A DNA stretch of 64,000 nucleotides, from contig NZ_FOSK01000001.1 of NCBI RefSeq assembly GCF_900114245.1, forward strand, positions 682,001 to 746,000. Reading direction: 5' to 3'. Each line of letters begins with the position of its first letter. The first letter of the stretch is position 1. A program made the translations under genes and the position numbers. Under the pieces are notes generated by a model that saw nothing but the letters and a program-made list of their open reading frames with translations, was not told the DNA's origin and made no database searches. The stretch is from Pseudovibrio ascidiaceicola (lineage in GTDB: Bacteria; Pseudomonadota; Alphaproteobacteria; Rhizobiales; Stappiaceae). This document shows positions 29,321 to 36,891 of the stretch, piece by piece.

Positions 29321-29349
29321 TTAGTGTAAGATACGGTATCGTACCCACG
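29321..29349. promoter_or_regulatory. Operator O1 upstream of tetR (imperfect copy)
   Basis: TTAGTGTAAGATAC-G-GTATCGTACCCACG has the same 14+1+14 layout and core GATAC-N-GTATCGTAC as the perfect palindrome at 30062-30090. It ends 19 bp before the TetR start, so autorepression is likely. Confidence 0.7.
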
Positions 29350-29368
29350 TGAGAGACGGAAAACCTGT

Positions 29369-30001
29369 ATGGAATCAGAGAAAAAGGTATCGCGCGGCGA
29401 AAAGCGGAAACAAGAGCTTTTGGAAATCGCAGCTGACGCCATCATTGAGCTTGGCTATGCCAACACCTCAATGGATGAGATCGTCAGACGCGCCCGTGCC
29501 TCCAAAACCACAGTCTACAGGCACTTCAAAAATAAAGAAGCAATGCTGGCGGAGATTGTCAGCAACCTGTCTGAGGGGCCAGTCCTCTCCATCAAGCCTC
29601 TCGACTCAAATGCAGATGGCGGGTCCCGTCAGGAACTCGAAGAGATTCTCTTTATCTTCGGCAAGGCTGTTCTAACCCTCATCTATGATGACAGAACTCT
29701 GGGCCTTTGGCGCATGTTGATAGGCGAGGGCAGTCGCGCTCCGCATATTACCAAATCATTTTTCCAGCTTGGTCCCAAACGGGCAACTTCCAGCATTGCA
29801 CAGCAGCTTCAGCTTGCGAGCGACCTTGGCATCGTTGCCATTGAACATCCTGAAAACGCAGCGGCCATATTCATGGGTATGTTGCGAGAGGACACTCATC
29901 TCGCTCTTCTGTTGGGCGTTCAAACCGCGCCGAATGAACAGGAAGTCTCAGAGCATGTCCGCCAGTGTGTGCGTGATTTCATGAAGGCATATGGGGTCTG
30001 A
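29369..30001 (+). CDS. TetR family transcriptional regulator
   Basis: 210 aa. HTH at about residues 12-58: RKQELLEIAADAIIELGYANTSMDEIVRRARASKTTVYRHFKNKEAML. The C-terminal domain resembles the AefR-type group (LYDDRTLGLWRMLIGEGSRAPHITKSFFQLGP), only loosely. It probably binds both O1 and the perfect palindrome ahead of the OsmC gene, coupling its own level to that of OsmC and perhaps the CPBP gene. Inducer unknown; the OsmC target suggests organic peroxides or other electrophiles. Confidence 0.9.
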   Translation: MESEKKVSRGEKRKQELLEIAADAIIELGYANTSMDEIVRRARASKTTVYRHFKNKEAMLAEIVSNLSEGPVLSIKPLDSNADGGSRQELEEILFIFGKAVLTLIYDDRTLGLWRMLIGEGSRAPHITKSFFQLGPKRATSSIAQQLQLASDLGIVAIEHPENAAAIFMGMLREDTHLALLLGVQTAPNEQEVSEHVRQCVRDFMKAYGV

Positions 30002-30061
30002 CACCAACCAGCGGGGACCCATAGAAAACTGCCCAGCTTGACGAAGGCGATTCATATCTGC

Positions 30062-30090
30062 TAAGTGTACGATACAGTATCGTACACTTA
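30062..30090. promoter_or_regulatory. Operator O2: perfect 29-bp palindrome ahead of the osmC-like gene
   Basis: TAAGTGTACGATAC-A-GTATCGTACACTTA: 14-bp arms with no mismatch around one base, 11 bp upstream of the OsmC start. It abuts the ribosome-binding site GGAGG (30092-30096), so a bound repressor would block initiation directly. The core repeats at 29321-29349. Confidence 0.85.
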
Positions 30091-30101
30091 TGGAGGTAGA
30101 G

Positions 30102-30689
30102 ATGCTTGACAATAACACTGTGACACACCCCATCGTGACCCGGGCAGCAGCCATGCCAACGCCCCAGCACATCAGCTTAAACAAAATCAAAAAGTCAAAA
30201 GACGGTATGGAGCTTGAGGTTGATTTCATCGCTGAGCTCACCGGCGAGGGCTTGGTCAAGACCGGCGTGGTTCAGCCCAATGTTCCCGGCTTTGGTGCTT
30301 TTGAAGTGCTCTGCGATGAAGGCTCATCCATCGGCGGAACAGATACAGCTCCGGCGCCTCTGTCCTACCTGGCTGCTGGCATAGGCTTCTGCCTGCTGAC
30401 GCATGTGCATGGGTTGGCCCAGTCTCGCAGGCTGAACATCTCCTCCATCAAACTGGAGCAGAAGATGAAGTTCCAATCCAGAATTCCGGGAATGACCGCA
30501 GAACAAGGCACGGAAATGCTCGGTGTTTCAAAAGGCGTCGAGACAGTCATCATCATCGAATCGCAAGAGGATCCTTCTCTGATCGCATCTTTGGTGGAGG
30601 CAAGTGAGAAAGCCTGCATGGCGCTTCAAACCGTCGTAAATGCGATCCCGGCATCGACCACAATCATCAACAACGGCCAGAAACTCTGA
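30102..30689 (+). CDS. OsmC family protein
   Basis: 195 aa from ATG 30102, six bases after GGAGG. The ATG at 30090 lies in the operator and is rejected. OsmC/Ohr fold with ISLNKIKKSKDGMELEVDF, GTDTAPAPLSYLAAGIGFCLLTHVHGLAQ (helix with the reactive-Cys position, C at about residue 101) and a C-terminal helix EASEKACMALQTVVNA. Such proteins reduce organic hydroperoxides using two cysteines. Here the partner Cys would be in SEKAC rather than in the usual place, so the activity is uncertain. Located between tetR and the CPBP gene. Confidence 0.82.
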   Translation: MLDNNTVTHPIVTRAAAMPTPQHISLNKIKKSKDGMELEVDFIAELTGEGLVKTGVVQPNVPGFGAFEVLCDEGSSIGGTDTAPAPLSYLAAGIGFCLLTHVHGLAQSRRLNISSIKLEQKMKFQSRIPGMTAEQGTEMLGVSKGVETVIIIESQEDPSLIASLVEASEKACMALQTVVNAIPASTTIINNGQKL

Positions 30690-30798
30690 GCCGGAATTGA
30701 TGCGCAGGGCAGCCTCTCAAGCGAAACAGTTTAAGAAGTTGCCCTCTTTTCCAATTCACCTTCTCAACAATGACTCCGAGAAGGGCGGAGGAAATACA

Positions 30799-31524
30799 AT
30801 GACATCCTCAACCCAAAACCACTATTTCCCCATCACATTCCGCAATCAGCTTATGGCAACAATTGTCTGGGCTCAGGTTTTTGTTCTCTACTGCATCGCG
30901 CTTCTGATCTTCACCAAACAGAATGAAAGCCAGATCTTCTGGGCAGACCCGTTTATCAAGATTGTACCAATCTACGTCTCAACCTGGCTCATTATTCTCA
31001 CCTCTTTGCTTTTAGGGTGGTCCTGCTTCATCAAGCTCGGTTGGGCAGGATTGATAAAACACACACCAGGTTTGCAGATCGTGAGCGGTGTAAGCACAGC
31101 AATCATAATAACCTGCATCATCTGGGCGTTCTTTGGGAGTGATCTGCCTGACTTTGTCCCGGCAGAAGAAAGCTCACGGCCCGGCTATCTATTTGGTATG
31201 GTCGCTGGATATGGTGAAGAGCTCGTATTCCGTATGATACTGAGCGCACTGGTTTTCTTCGCAATGTTCAAGCTGCTGTCAGGCGTTGAGTACAGATATC
31301 GCGTGTTTTGGTCTGCTGGCACTGCAATCCTCATAGCAGCACTTGCTTTTGTCTTTCTGCATGAGCTTGGAGAAGTCGATAGCGTCCTGCTGTGGAACTT
31401 GGTCGCCACGCGCATTCTCGTTCCCGGCATCATAATGGGGAGCTTGTTTTTTCTGGTCGGTCCGGGCTTTCTCATCTTCATGCACAGCGCAATGCACATC
31501 ATGATACCGCTGCTGTTCGACTGA
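30799..31524 (+). CDS. CPBP-family intramembrane protease-like protein
   Basis: 241 aa from ATG 30799, well spaced from GGAGG; the longer frame from 30640 overlaps the osmC end. About 6-7 hydrophobic segments. CPBP/Abi motifs are present: EELVFR (EExxxR form, in GYGEELVFRMILSALVF), FVFLH (FxxxH), and a C-terminal MHSAMHIM with two His. The family contains CAAX-prenyl endopeptidases and bacterial self-immunity proteins. It may be co-transcribed with osmC (109-bp gap). The partner substrate is unknown. Confidence 0.75.
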   Translation: MTSSTQNHYFPITFRNQLMATIVWAQVFVLYCIALLIFTKQNESQIFWADPFIKIVPIYVSTWLIILTSLLLGWSCFIKLGWAGLIKHTPGLQIVSGVSTAIIITCIIWAFFGSDLPDFVPAEESSRPGYLFGMVAGYGEELVFRMILSALVFFAMFKLLSGVEYRYRVFWSAGTAILIAALAFVFLHELGEVDSVLLWNLVATRILVPGIIMGSLFFLVGPGFLIFMHSAMHIMIPLLFD

Positions 31525-31532
31525 TCTCAAAA

Positions 31533-31562
31533 CTTGTCGCGCGCCCAACGGCACGCGACAAG
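31533..31562. terminator. Bidirectional terminator between CPBP gene and GNAT array
   Basis: CTTGTCGCG-C-GCC / GGC-A-CGCGACAAG with loop CAAC; a 12-bp stem with one mismatch between convergent genes. Confidence 0.75.
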
Positions 31563-31572
31563 CTAATCATGC

Positions 31573-32118
31573 TTAAACCGTCACCGCCCGCATGGCTTCC
31601 CACAAATGCCGGGTGAGCTCCACGTTGATGAGAGTGACTTCTTCTCCGCGAGCGCGACTTTTTTCTGGTTGCGAGCCGATCATCTGAAAACCGTTCTTCG
31701 CCAGCACATTCAGGGACCCGTCATTTTCTTCAAACGCGCCGGAGGTCACTTTGGTGGAGCCCAGTACCTCAAAGCAGTAATTGACCACCGCCTCAGTTGC
31801 TTCACTCATATAACCTTTGCCCCAGAATGGTTGCCCCAACCAGTAGCCAATGCGGGGGAAGCCATCTTCTGGGATGCGTATTCCAATGACGCCTGAGAAA
31901 CCGTGTTCGGATTCAATAACCCAGTTGGTCGCTTCATTTTGAGGCGTTTCACGGATGTGGTTCAACCACCATTCCCCATCTGCTTTTGTGTAAGGGTAGG
32001 GCACCACAGTCAGCATCTTGCTGACTTCAAAATTGCTGATGTACTCACAGATCGGCTCCAGATCATCCTGCTGAAACTGGCGGAGTGTCAGGCGATTTGT
32101 TTTGAGTTCAGGAAACAT
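31573..32118 (-). CDS. GNAT N-acetyltransferase, RimJ/RimL type (member 8)
   Basis: 181 aa from ATG 32118 (MFPELKTNRLTLRQFQQDDLEP); the in-frame ATGs at 32121 and 32220 are less fitting, the latter running into the previous gene. GNAT motifs: VSKMLTVVPYPYTKADGEWWLNH, acetyl-CoA loop GYWLGQPFWGKGYMSEATEAV, and SLNVLAKNGFQMIGSQPEKSRARGEE. Last gene of the array, 74 bp from member 7. Substrate unknown. Closely resembles member 9. Confidence 0.88.
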   Translation of the reverse strand: MFPELKTNRLTLRQFQQDDLEPICEYISNFEVSKMLTVVPYPYTKADGEWWLNHIRETPQNEATNWVIESEHGFSGVIGIRIPEDGFPRIGYWLGQPFWGKGYMSEATEAVVNYCFEVLGSTKVTSGAFEENDGSLNVLAKNGFQMIGSQPEKSRARGEEVTLINVELTRHLWEAMRAVTV

Positions 32119-32192
32119 CATTAGTCCAACTTGTTGCATTTTGGAGTACTCGGTCAGTGCACCGCAAGTACTCTGTAATTCCATAATGGTCG

Positions 32193-32738
32193 TTAGGCAG
32201 GGGCATGCCGTGCAGCCCACTGTTCCCGCGTTAAACTAAGAGAAATATTCGGCAGCTTCTCTTCTGGCCGGGAACGCGGAGTTGAAAAGCCTCTTCCAAT
32301 CTCCTGAAAGCCCAGTTTGCTCAGAACACGCAAGCTTCCGGGGTTCTCTTCAAGTGCAGAGGTATAAATCGTGGGCAGGCCAAGTACCTCAAATCCATAT
32401 GTAGTAATGGCCTGAGCAGCCTCACTCATATAGCCTTTGCCCCAAAGATGCTCAGCAAGCCAGTACCCAAGAATTGGCTTGCCGCTTTGAAGCTTCATCA
32501 GAGTGATCGAGCCGGAAAAGCCTGCAGGCCCCTCAATTACCCAGGCGATCTTTTCAGAAAGTGGCGTGTTCAGGCAGTAGTTGATCCACCATTCTCCGTC
32601 TGCTTTGGAATAAGGGTAAGGCACCTCAGAGAGTGTTTTGCTTACTGCGAAGTTATTGGTGTGCATGCAAAGCGGCTCCAGATCCGTGTGCTTGAACTGG
32701 CGCAGTATCAACCTGTCTGTTTTTAGGTCAGGAAACAT
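32193..32738 (-). CDS. GNAT N-acetyltransferase, RimJ/RimL type (member 7)
   Basis: 181 aa. FPDLKTDRLILRQFKHTDLEPL, VSKTLSEVPYPYSKADGEWWINY, loop GYWLAEHLWGKGYMSEAAQAI, C-terminal SLRVLSKLGFQEIGRGFSTPRSRPEE. The start is 9 bp from the end of member 6. It is the member most like number 8, as expected for a recent neighbouring duplication. Confidence 0.88.
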   Translation of the reverse strand: MFPDLKTDRLILRQFKHTDLEPLCMHTNNFAVSKTLSEVPYPYSKADGEWWINYCLNTPLSEKIAWVIEGPAGFSGSITLMKLQSGKPILGYWLAEHLWGKGYMSEAAQAITTYGFEVLGLPTIYTSALEENPGSLRVLSKLGFQEIGRGFSTPRSRPEEKLPNISLSLTREQWAARHAPA

Positions 32739-32747
32739 CTTGAATAC

Positions 32748-33314
32748 TCACGAAATCACGTCTGAATTAGTCAGTCGAAGAAAGTCATTGCCGGTCACTT
32801 GCAGCTGGATCTCATCGAGCTCCACATTGCCCCGCGCGCGGCAGACGTGCTTGGCCTCACCAGTAATCTTGAAACCCAACTTGGTCAGCACTCGCAAAGA
32901 GGCAGGGTTTTCTTTAAAAACCCCCGTGCGCACGACAAACAGCTCTCGGTCCTCAAAAAGGTAGGTAAGGACAGCACGCAAAGCCTCGCTCATCAGGCCT
33001 TTGCCCCAATACTCCTGCCCAAGCCAATAGCCAACGCTCGCAGCACCTTGCAGTTCCTTAGCTTTAAGCCCGCCAATAAATTGTCCATCAAGCTCAATCG
33101 CCCAGGTCACATTCTCAGCTGTGTTGTTTGCAAGAGCCTGCTCAATATAATCCCGCCCGTCTGTTTCCAAAAACGGATGCGGTTGACTGCTCAGAGATTT
33201 AGAGACCTCAAAATCCCCTAGGTACGCACAAAGCTTCTCCAAGTCGGTTTCCCGCATCTCCCGCAAAACAAGCCGCTCGCTGCGAAGAGCGGGGAAGGTG
33301 TTTAGTGTTGTCAT
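32748..33314 (-). CDS. GNAT N-acetyltransferase, RimJ/RimL type (member 6)
   Basis: 188 aa from ATG 33314 (MTTLNTFPALRSERLVLREM); TTG 33323 is an alternative that would overlap the previous gene by 4 bp. Loop GYWLGQEYWGKGLMSEALRAV, LFVVRTGVFKENPASLRVLTKLGFKITGE. The segment HPFLETDGRDYIEQAL replaces the WW pair of members 7-9, so its substrate pocket probably differs. Confidence 0.87.
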   Translation of the reverse strand: MTTLNTFPALRSERLVLREMRETDLEKLCAYLGDFEVSKSLSSQPHPFLETDGRDYIEQALANNTAENVTWAIELDGQFIGGLKAKELQGAASVGYWLGQEYWGKGLMSEALRAVLTYLFEDRELFVVRTGVFKENPASLRVLTKLGFKITGEAKHVCRARGNVELDEIQLQVTGNDFLRLTNSDVIS

Positions 33315-33319
33315 GGCGC

Positions 33320-33868
33320 TCAACCTTCCGCTTCTGCAAGGTCCACAAAATCGGCCTTAGGCAATGCAAGCCGAACATGTGGAACCATGGTATCACCGCG
33401 GCCTTTGGAGGGGATAGTTTCTTCACCAACTTTGCTGAAGCCCATCTTATCCAACAGGTGAGAGGAGGCGGGATTGTCTGCAAACACGCCAGCCTCAAAG
33501 CTCCTGATGGAGTGCTGTTCAAACCCGAAACGCAAAACTGCGCGAAGCGCTTCGCTCATGTAACCACGCCCCCAATAAGGCTCACCCATCCAATAACCGG
33601 TCCAGCCAGTTACATCCTCAAACTTTGCCCAGATACAGCCAATTAGACCAGTCCCGTCGTCAATGGCCCACAACACCACACTCTCAGGATCATTGGTCTT
33701 GCCGCGATGGATGTAGAACCTGCCAGTCTCTTCCGTGAACGGATGCGGCATGCCCGAAAGCATGCTCGCAATTGCATAAGAGTTTGCCAGCTGGACAAGG
33801 CGCTCCAGATCACCGTCTTCAATCATGCGCAATCGAAGGCGGTCTGTTTTCAGCTCTGGAAAAACCAT
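33320..33868 (-). CDS. GNAT N-acetyltransferase, RimJ/RimL type (member 5)
   Basis: 182 aa. FPELKTDRLRLRMIEDGDLERL, ASMLSGMPHPFTEETGRFYIHR, loop GYWMGEPYWGRGYMSEALRAV, SSHLLDKMGFSKVGEETIPSKGRGD. One base separates its start from the stop of member 4. Confidence 0.87.
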   Translation of the reverse strand: MVFPELKTDRLRLRMIEDGDLERLVQLANSYAIASMLSGMPHPFTEETGRFYIHRGKTNDPESVVLWAIDDGTGLIGCIWAKFEDVTGWTGYWMGEPYWGRGYMSEALRAVLRFGFEQHSIRSFEAGVFADNPASSHLLDKMGFSKVGEETIPSKGRGDTMVPHVRLALPKADFVDLAEAEG

Positions 33869-33869
33869 C

Positions 33870-34430
33870 CTATCTTATCCCCGCCACCGCAAACTGTGAT
33901 TGCTCCGCAGACTGCGCCAGCTTGAGCTCGAAATTCTGGGTCTCTATTTCATCGGCCTCTCTGGAAACGCAGGAGTGCGTGCAGACAGAGGTTGGAACGA
34001 AGCCATTCTTCATAAGAACGCGGAATGACGCAGGATTCTCCAAAAAAACGCACGCATCAACGTTTTCAACGCAACGCTCATTTTGTAGATAGTTTACAAC
34101 GGCTTGCACAGCTTCACTCATATAACCCCGCCGCCAGTAGTATTTTCCAAGCGCATAGCCCATAGAAGCGGATTTACCGATCCTGTGCGCACCAATGGAC
34201 CCGATGAAGCCGGTACCATTGTCAATTGCCCACACCACATCCGTGCTCAGATCATTAGAATGGTTACGAGTGATAAACTCATGCGCCCACTCATCAGTGA
34301 TCGGATGCGGAAAACTGGCAGTCATCCGCGCCACATCAAAGTCAGAGAACAGGAACCGCAGCCGCGGATAGTCGTCCGGCTGAAGTGCTCTTAAAATCAA
34401 CCGGTTGGTCTGTAATTCCGGAAAGATCAT
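33870..34430 (-). CDS. GNAT N-acetyltransferase, RimJ/RimL type (member 4)
   Basis: 186 aa. FPELQTNRLILRALQPDDYPRL, ARMTASFPHPITDEWAHEFITR, loop GYALGKYYWRRGYMSEAVQAV, SFRVLMKNGFVPTSVCTHSCVSREADE. Overlaps member 3 by 4 bp. The cysteine-containing tail (CTHSC) is absent from the other members. Confidence 0.86.
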   Translation of the reverse strand: MIFPELQTNRLILRALQPDDYPRLRFLFSDFDVARMTASFPHPITDEWAHEFITRNHSNDLSTDVVWAIDNGTGFIGSIGAHRIGKSASMGYALGKYYWRRGYMSEAVQAVVNYLQNERCVENVDACVFLENPASFRVLMKNGFVPTSVCTHSCVSREADEIETQNFELKLAQSAEQSQFAVAGIR

Positions 34431-34993
34431 TGCGCTACCTCCTGCGCTCTGGCTTGTTGTGCGCCGATAAAATCGAGGGGGGAAATAAGGAACTCTTCTG
34501 TCGGATAATTTCCGGCGAGACGAGCTCGACTTCGCCCTTCATTCTGTCCAGTATGAACAAACCCAAGCTTTCGGATCAGCGCCTGAGAGCCTGCGTTGTC
34601 GCTAAACGCATCGGCAAAGATAGAAGGCAGCTCACGCTCCAGCAGTAAGTAGCGAAGAACCTCGCTAACCGCTTCATACATAATGCCTTTTTTCCAATGA
34701 TCTTCCGCAAGCCAAAAGGCGAGCTCTGGCTTTCTGGAAAGATGACCAGCACCAACGCCGCCAACCACTTCCCCCTGAAGCTCGACAGCCCAGTTCACTC
34801 CATGGCCAAGGTCGCCGGGCATAAACCTTTGCAGAAAGACCTCAGCATCCGCTTTGGTATAAGGATGCGGAGCACTCGCCAGCATACGCGTAACATTCTG
34901 ATTTTGCAGCAATTCCACAATGCGCGGCGCATCCGTCTCTCTCCATTCCCGAAGTGTCAGGCTGGCTGTTCTCAAACGAGGAAAAGTGGTCAT
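34427..34993 (-). CDS. GNAT N-acetyltransferase, RimJ/RimL type (member 3)
   Basis: 188 aa. FPRLRTASLTLREWRETDAPRI, TRMLASAPHPYTKADAEVFLQRF, loop AFWLAEDHWKKGIMYEAVSEV and SQALIRKLGFVHTGQNEGRSRARL. The acetyl-CoA loop is less canonical (KKGIM in place of GKGYM). Overlaps both neighbours by 4 bp, so translation is coupled. Confidence 0.85.
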   Translation of the reverse strand: MTTFPRLRTASLTLREWRETDAPRIVELLQNQNVTRMLASAPHPYTKADAEVFLQRFMPGDLGHGVNWAVELQGEVVGGVGAGHLSRKPELAFWLAEDHWKKGIMYEAVSEVLRYLLLERELPSIFADAFSDNAGSQALIRKLGFVHTGQNEGRSRARLAGNYPTEEFLISPLDFIGAQQARAQEVAQ

Positions 34994-35580
34994 AGTATTG
35001 CTCCCATCATCACATGCGCATCACCATGCAGTGCCTCAAACCGATCCCGCGGCAGATGCATGATGATATTCTCAATGTCTTGTTGCAAAGGTTTAGAGTA
35101 CCGAAGGCAAACACCAGCAGGCTCAAAGCCTAGCTTTTTCAATACCTTCTGTGAAGGATAGTTCGTCGCAAATACACGAGCAGCGAAGGTGTCACATGCA
35201 GCGCGCGCAAAGCCCCAATGCAGCGCAGCAACACATGCTTCAGTGATATAGCCTTGGCCATGTGCAGCTTCGGAAAGCCAATAGCCAATGGTTGGCAGTT
35301 CCGGGAACTCTTTGAGATCACCGGGTTTTTGGACTTCAACGCCACCTATAAGCTGTCCGTTACAGTCGATGGCAAACGGAAATGAGTCCGTTTTAGCATT
35401 TGCAAGGCGCGCTTGTTCCACAAAGGCTTCGGCTTCCATCATGATTGGAGGCCACGTTAACCCGGTGAGCCAGCGTGCTATTTCATAGTTAGAAGGTCCG
35501 ATCTCCCAAAAGCGAGGGAGATCGTCAGATTGGAACGGGCGCAGTTGCAGCCTTTGGGTATCTATAGTTGTAGTGAGCAT
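34990..35580 (-). CDS. GNAT N-acetyltransferase, RimJ/RimL type (member 2)
   Basis: 196 aa, probable first gene of the seven-gene run. IDTQRLQLRPFQSDDLPRF, LTGLTWPPIMMEAEAFVEQA, loop GYWLSEAAHGQGYITEACVAAL, SQKVLKKLGFEPAGVCLRYSKPLQQD. It is the most divergent of the run in the substrate segment. A 233-bp gap before it holds a perfect hairpin (35774-35800) and its likely promoter. Confidence 0.85.
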   Translation of the reverse strand: MLTTTIDTQRLQLRPFQSDDLPRFWEIGPSNYEIARWLTGLTWPPIMMEAEAFVEQARLANAKTDSFPFAIDCNGQLIGGVEVQKPGDLKEFPELPTIGYWLSEAAHGQGYITEACVAALHWGFARAACDTFAARVFATNYPSQKVLKKLGFEPAGVCLRYSKPLQQDIENIIMHLPRDRFEALHGDAHVMMGAIL

Positions 35581-35773
35581 TGTAAAAGGCCTTGTAAATC
35601 AAACTCATATTTCTCTAATCGTTCGTTGGAGTAGGTAAGTGAGGGTAAAACGCAGCATGCCCCGATGATCCGGATTGCAGACAGAGCGACTGCATCAGGA
35701 TCACATTAAAGCCCGCTGGTTTTATGTGGTTGAGGGTAAGCCGTTACAGCCAAACAACAATCACGCTGCCGAA

Positions 35774-35800
35774 AGCAGGTTGCTGTCATTGCAACCTGCT
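35774..35800 (-). terminator. Perfect hairpin after GNAT member 1
   Basis: AGCAGGTTGC (35774-35783) / GCAACCTGCT (35791-35800), 10 bp, loop of 7. It is 13 bp past the stop of the 35814-36419 gene. On the minus strand it is followed by TTTC. Likely terminator between member 1 and the seven-gene array. Confidence 0.65.
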
Positions 35801-35813
35801 GATCTGGCATCAC

Positions 35814-36419
35814 TTAACCAGCAGAGCCCCATCGCGTATTCGCGATCCATTGGCTGCGGGTCAGTGTAAAGCGTGTGGCATCCACCACGGCCATAGCGCC
35901 GAGAGAATGCAGCTTTGTCGTTCCGTCCTGCTTAAAGCCGCACTTGGTCAGCACGCGGTGCGAGGCAGGATTGCTCACGCGGCAAGAAGCGGAGAGCTCC
36001 TTAACACCGTTAGCAAACGCAAATTCGATAACAGACTGAACAGCTTCTGTCGCATATCCCTGGTTCCAGAATGGTTCGCCTACCCAATAACCCAGGTGCA
36101 CAGCACCAAAGTCTTCGGCAAGCGGATTGAACCCGATAGCGCCAATAATACGGCCAGTGTTCTTCATGCGGATCGCGAATGTCGCTTGAGACGGCAACTG
36201 CACATCACACCGTTTCACGAGCGCTTTAGCGTCTTCATACGTGAATGGATGCGGCATGTTCGTCAGCTTCTCAGCGATCCGACGGTTGTTGGCTAAAAAC
36301 AGGATGTCAGCCAAATCATCCTTGCGCGCTCGGTCGATGACGAGACGCGCGGTGTCCTGCGGCGACCCGGCCGCAACGCAACTGCTTTCTTCTGGGATTT
36401 CTTCGTATTCAACTACCAT
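35814..36419 (-). CDS. GNAT N-acetyltransferase, RimJ/RimL type (member 1)
   Basis: 201 aa with about 25 residues before the domain (MVVEYEEIPEESSCVAAGSPQ), which the others lack. ARLVIDRARKDDLADI, NMPHPFTYEDAKALVKR, loop GYWVGEPFWNQGYATEAVQSV, SHRVLTKCGFKQDGTTKLHSLGA. It sits directly after rpmA, across a terminator-like hairpin. This is the place where many alphaproteobacteria have a single acetyltransferase gene, so it may be the older copy. Confidence 0.86.
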   Translation of the reverse strand: MVVEYEEIPEESSCVAAGSPQDTARLVIDRARKDDLADILFLANNRRIAEKLTNMPHPFTYEDAKALVKRCDVQLPSQATFAIRMKNTGRIIGAIGFNPLAEDFGAVHLGYWVGEPFWNQGYATEAVQSVIEFAFANGVKELSASCRVSNPASHRVLTKCGFKQDGTTKLHSLGAMAVVDATRFTLTRSQWIANTRWGSAG

Positions 36420-36459
36420 GGTTTTAACTCCGGTCTACTGCCCATCCCACTGGGCAAAG

Positions 36460-36493
36460 AAAAAGGGAAGATGGCGTCCCATCTCCCCTTTTT
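36460..36493 (-). terminator. Terminator after rpmA
   Basis: AAAAAGGG-A-AGATGG / CCATCT-C-CCCTTTTT, 14-bp stem with one mismatch and a CGTC loop. T-rich on both sides. It closes the rplU-rpmA unit before GNAT member 1. Confidence 0.8.
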
Positions 36494-36575
36494 CTGATCT
36501 TTCGATCTGAACCGGATTTTTCCAAATCCGTCGGGGTCTGATGAGACGCCGACGATTTGGATTATCACGTCAGCG

Positions 36576-36845
36576 TTACTCGGCGGCGAGTGCCACCGGC
36601 ATCACATTAATAAATGTTCGGCCATTGCGTTTTTCTTCGAATGCAACTTTGCCTTCGACGGTCGCAAAAATGGTATGGTCTTTACCAATGCCAACACCTG
36701 CGCCTGGGTGCCACTTAGTGCCACGCTGACGTGCAATGATGTTGCCAGGAATCACGGCTTCGCCGCCGAACTTCTTGATACCAAGGCGACGACCAGCTGA
36801 GTCGCGACCGTTGCGGGATGAACCGCCAGCTTTTTTATGAGCCAT
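36576..36845 (-). CDS. rpmA: 50S ribosomal protein L27
   Basis: 89 aa. The N-terminus [24 protein letters not shown] reaches the peptidyl-transferase centre in the ribosome. [35 protein letters not shown] is the L27 signature. Second gene of rplU-rpmA, 46 bp after rplU. No N-terminal processing extension of the Firmicutes type. Confidence 0.98.
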   Translation of the reverse strand: MAHKKAGGSSRNGRDSAGRRLGIKKFGGEAVIPGNIIARQRGTKWHPGAGVGIGKDHTIFATVEGKVAFEEKRNGRTFINVMPVALAAE

Positions 36846-36891
36846 AACGAAGTACTCCTCGTTTAATCTCTAGGACAGAAACTTGCGCGAA

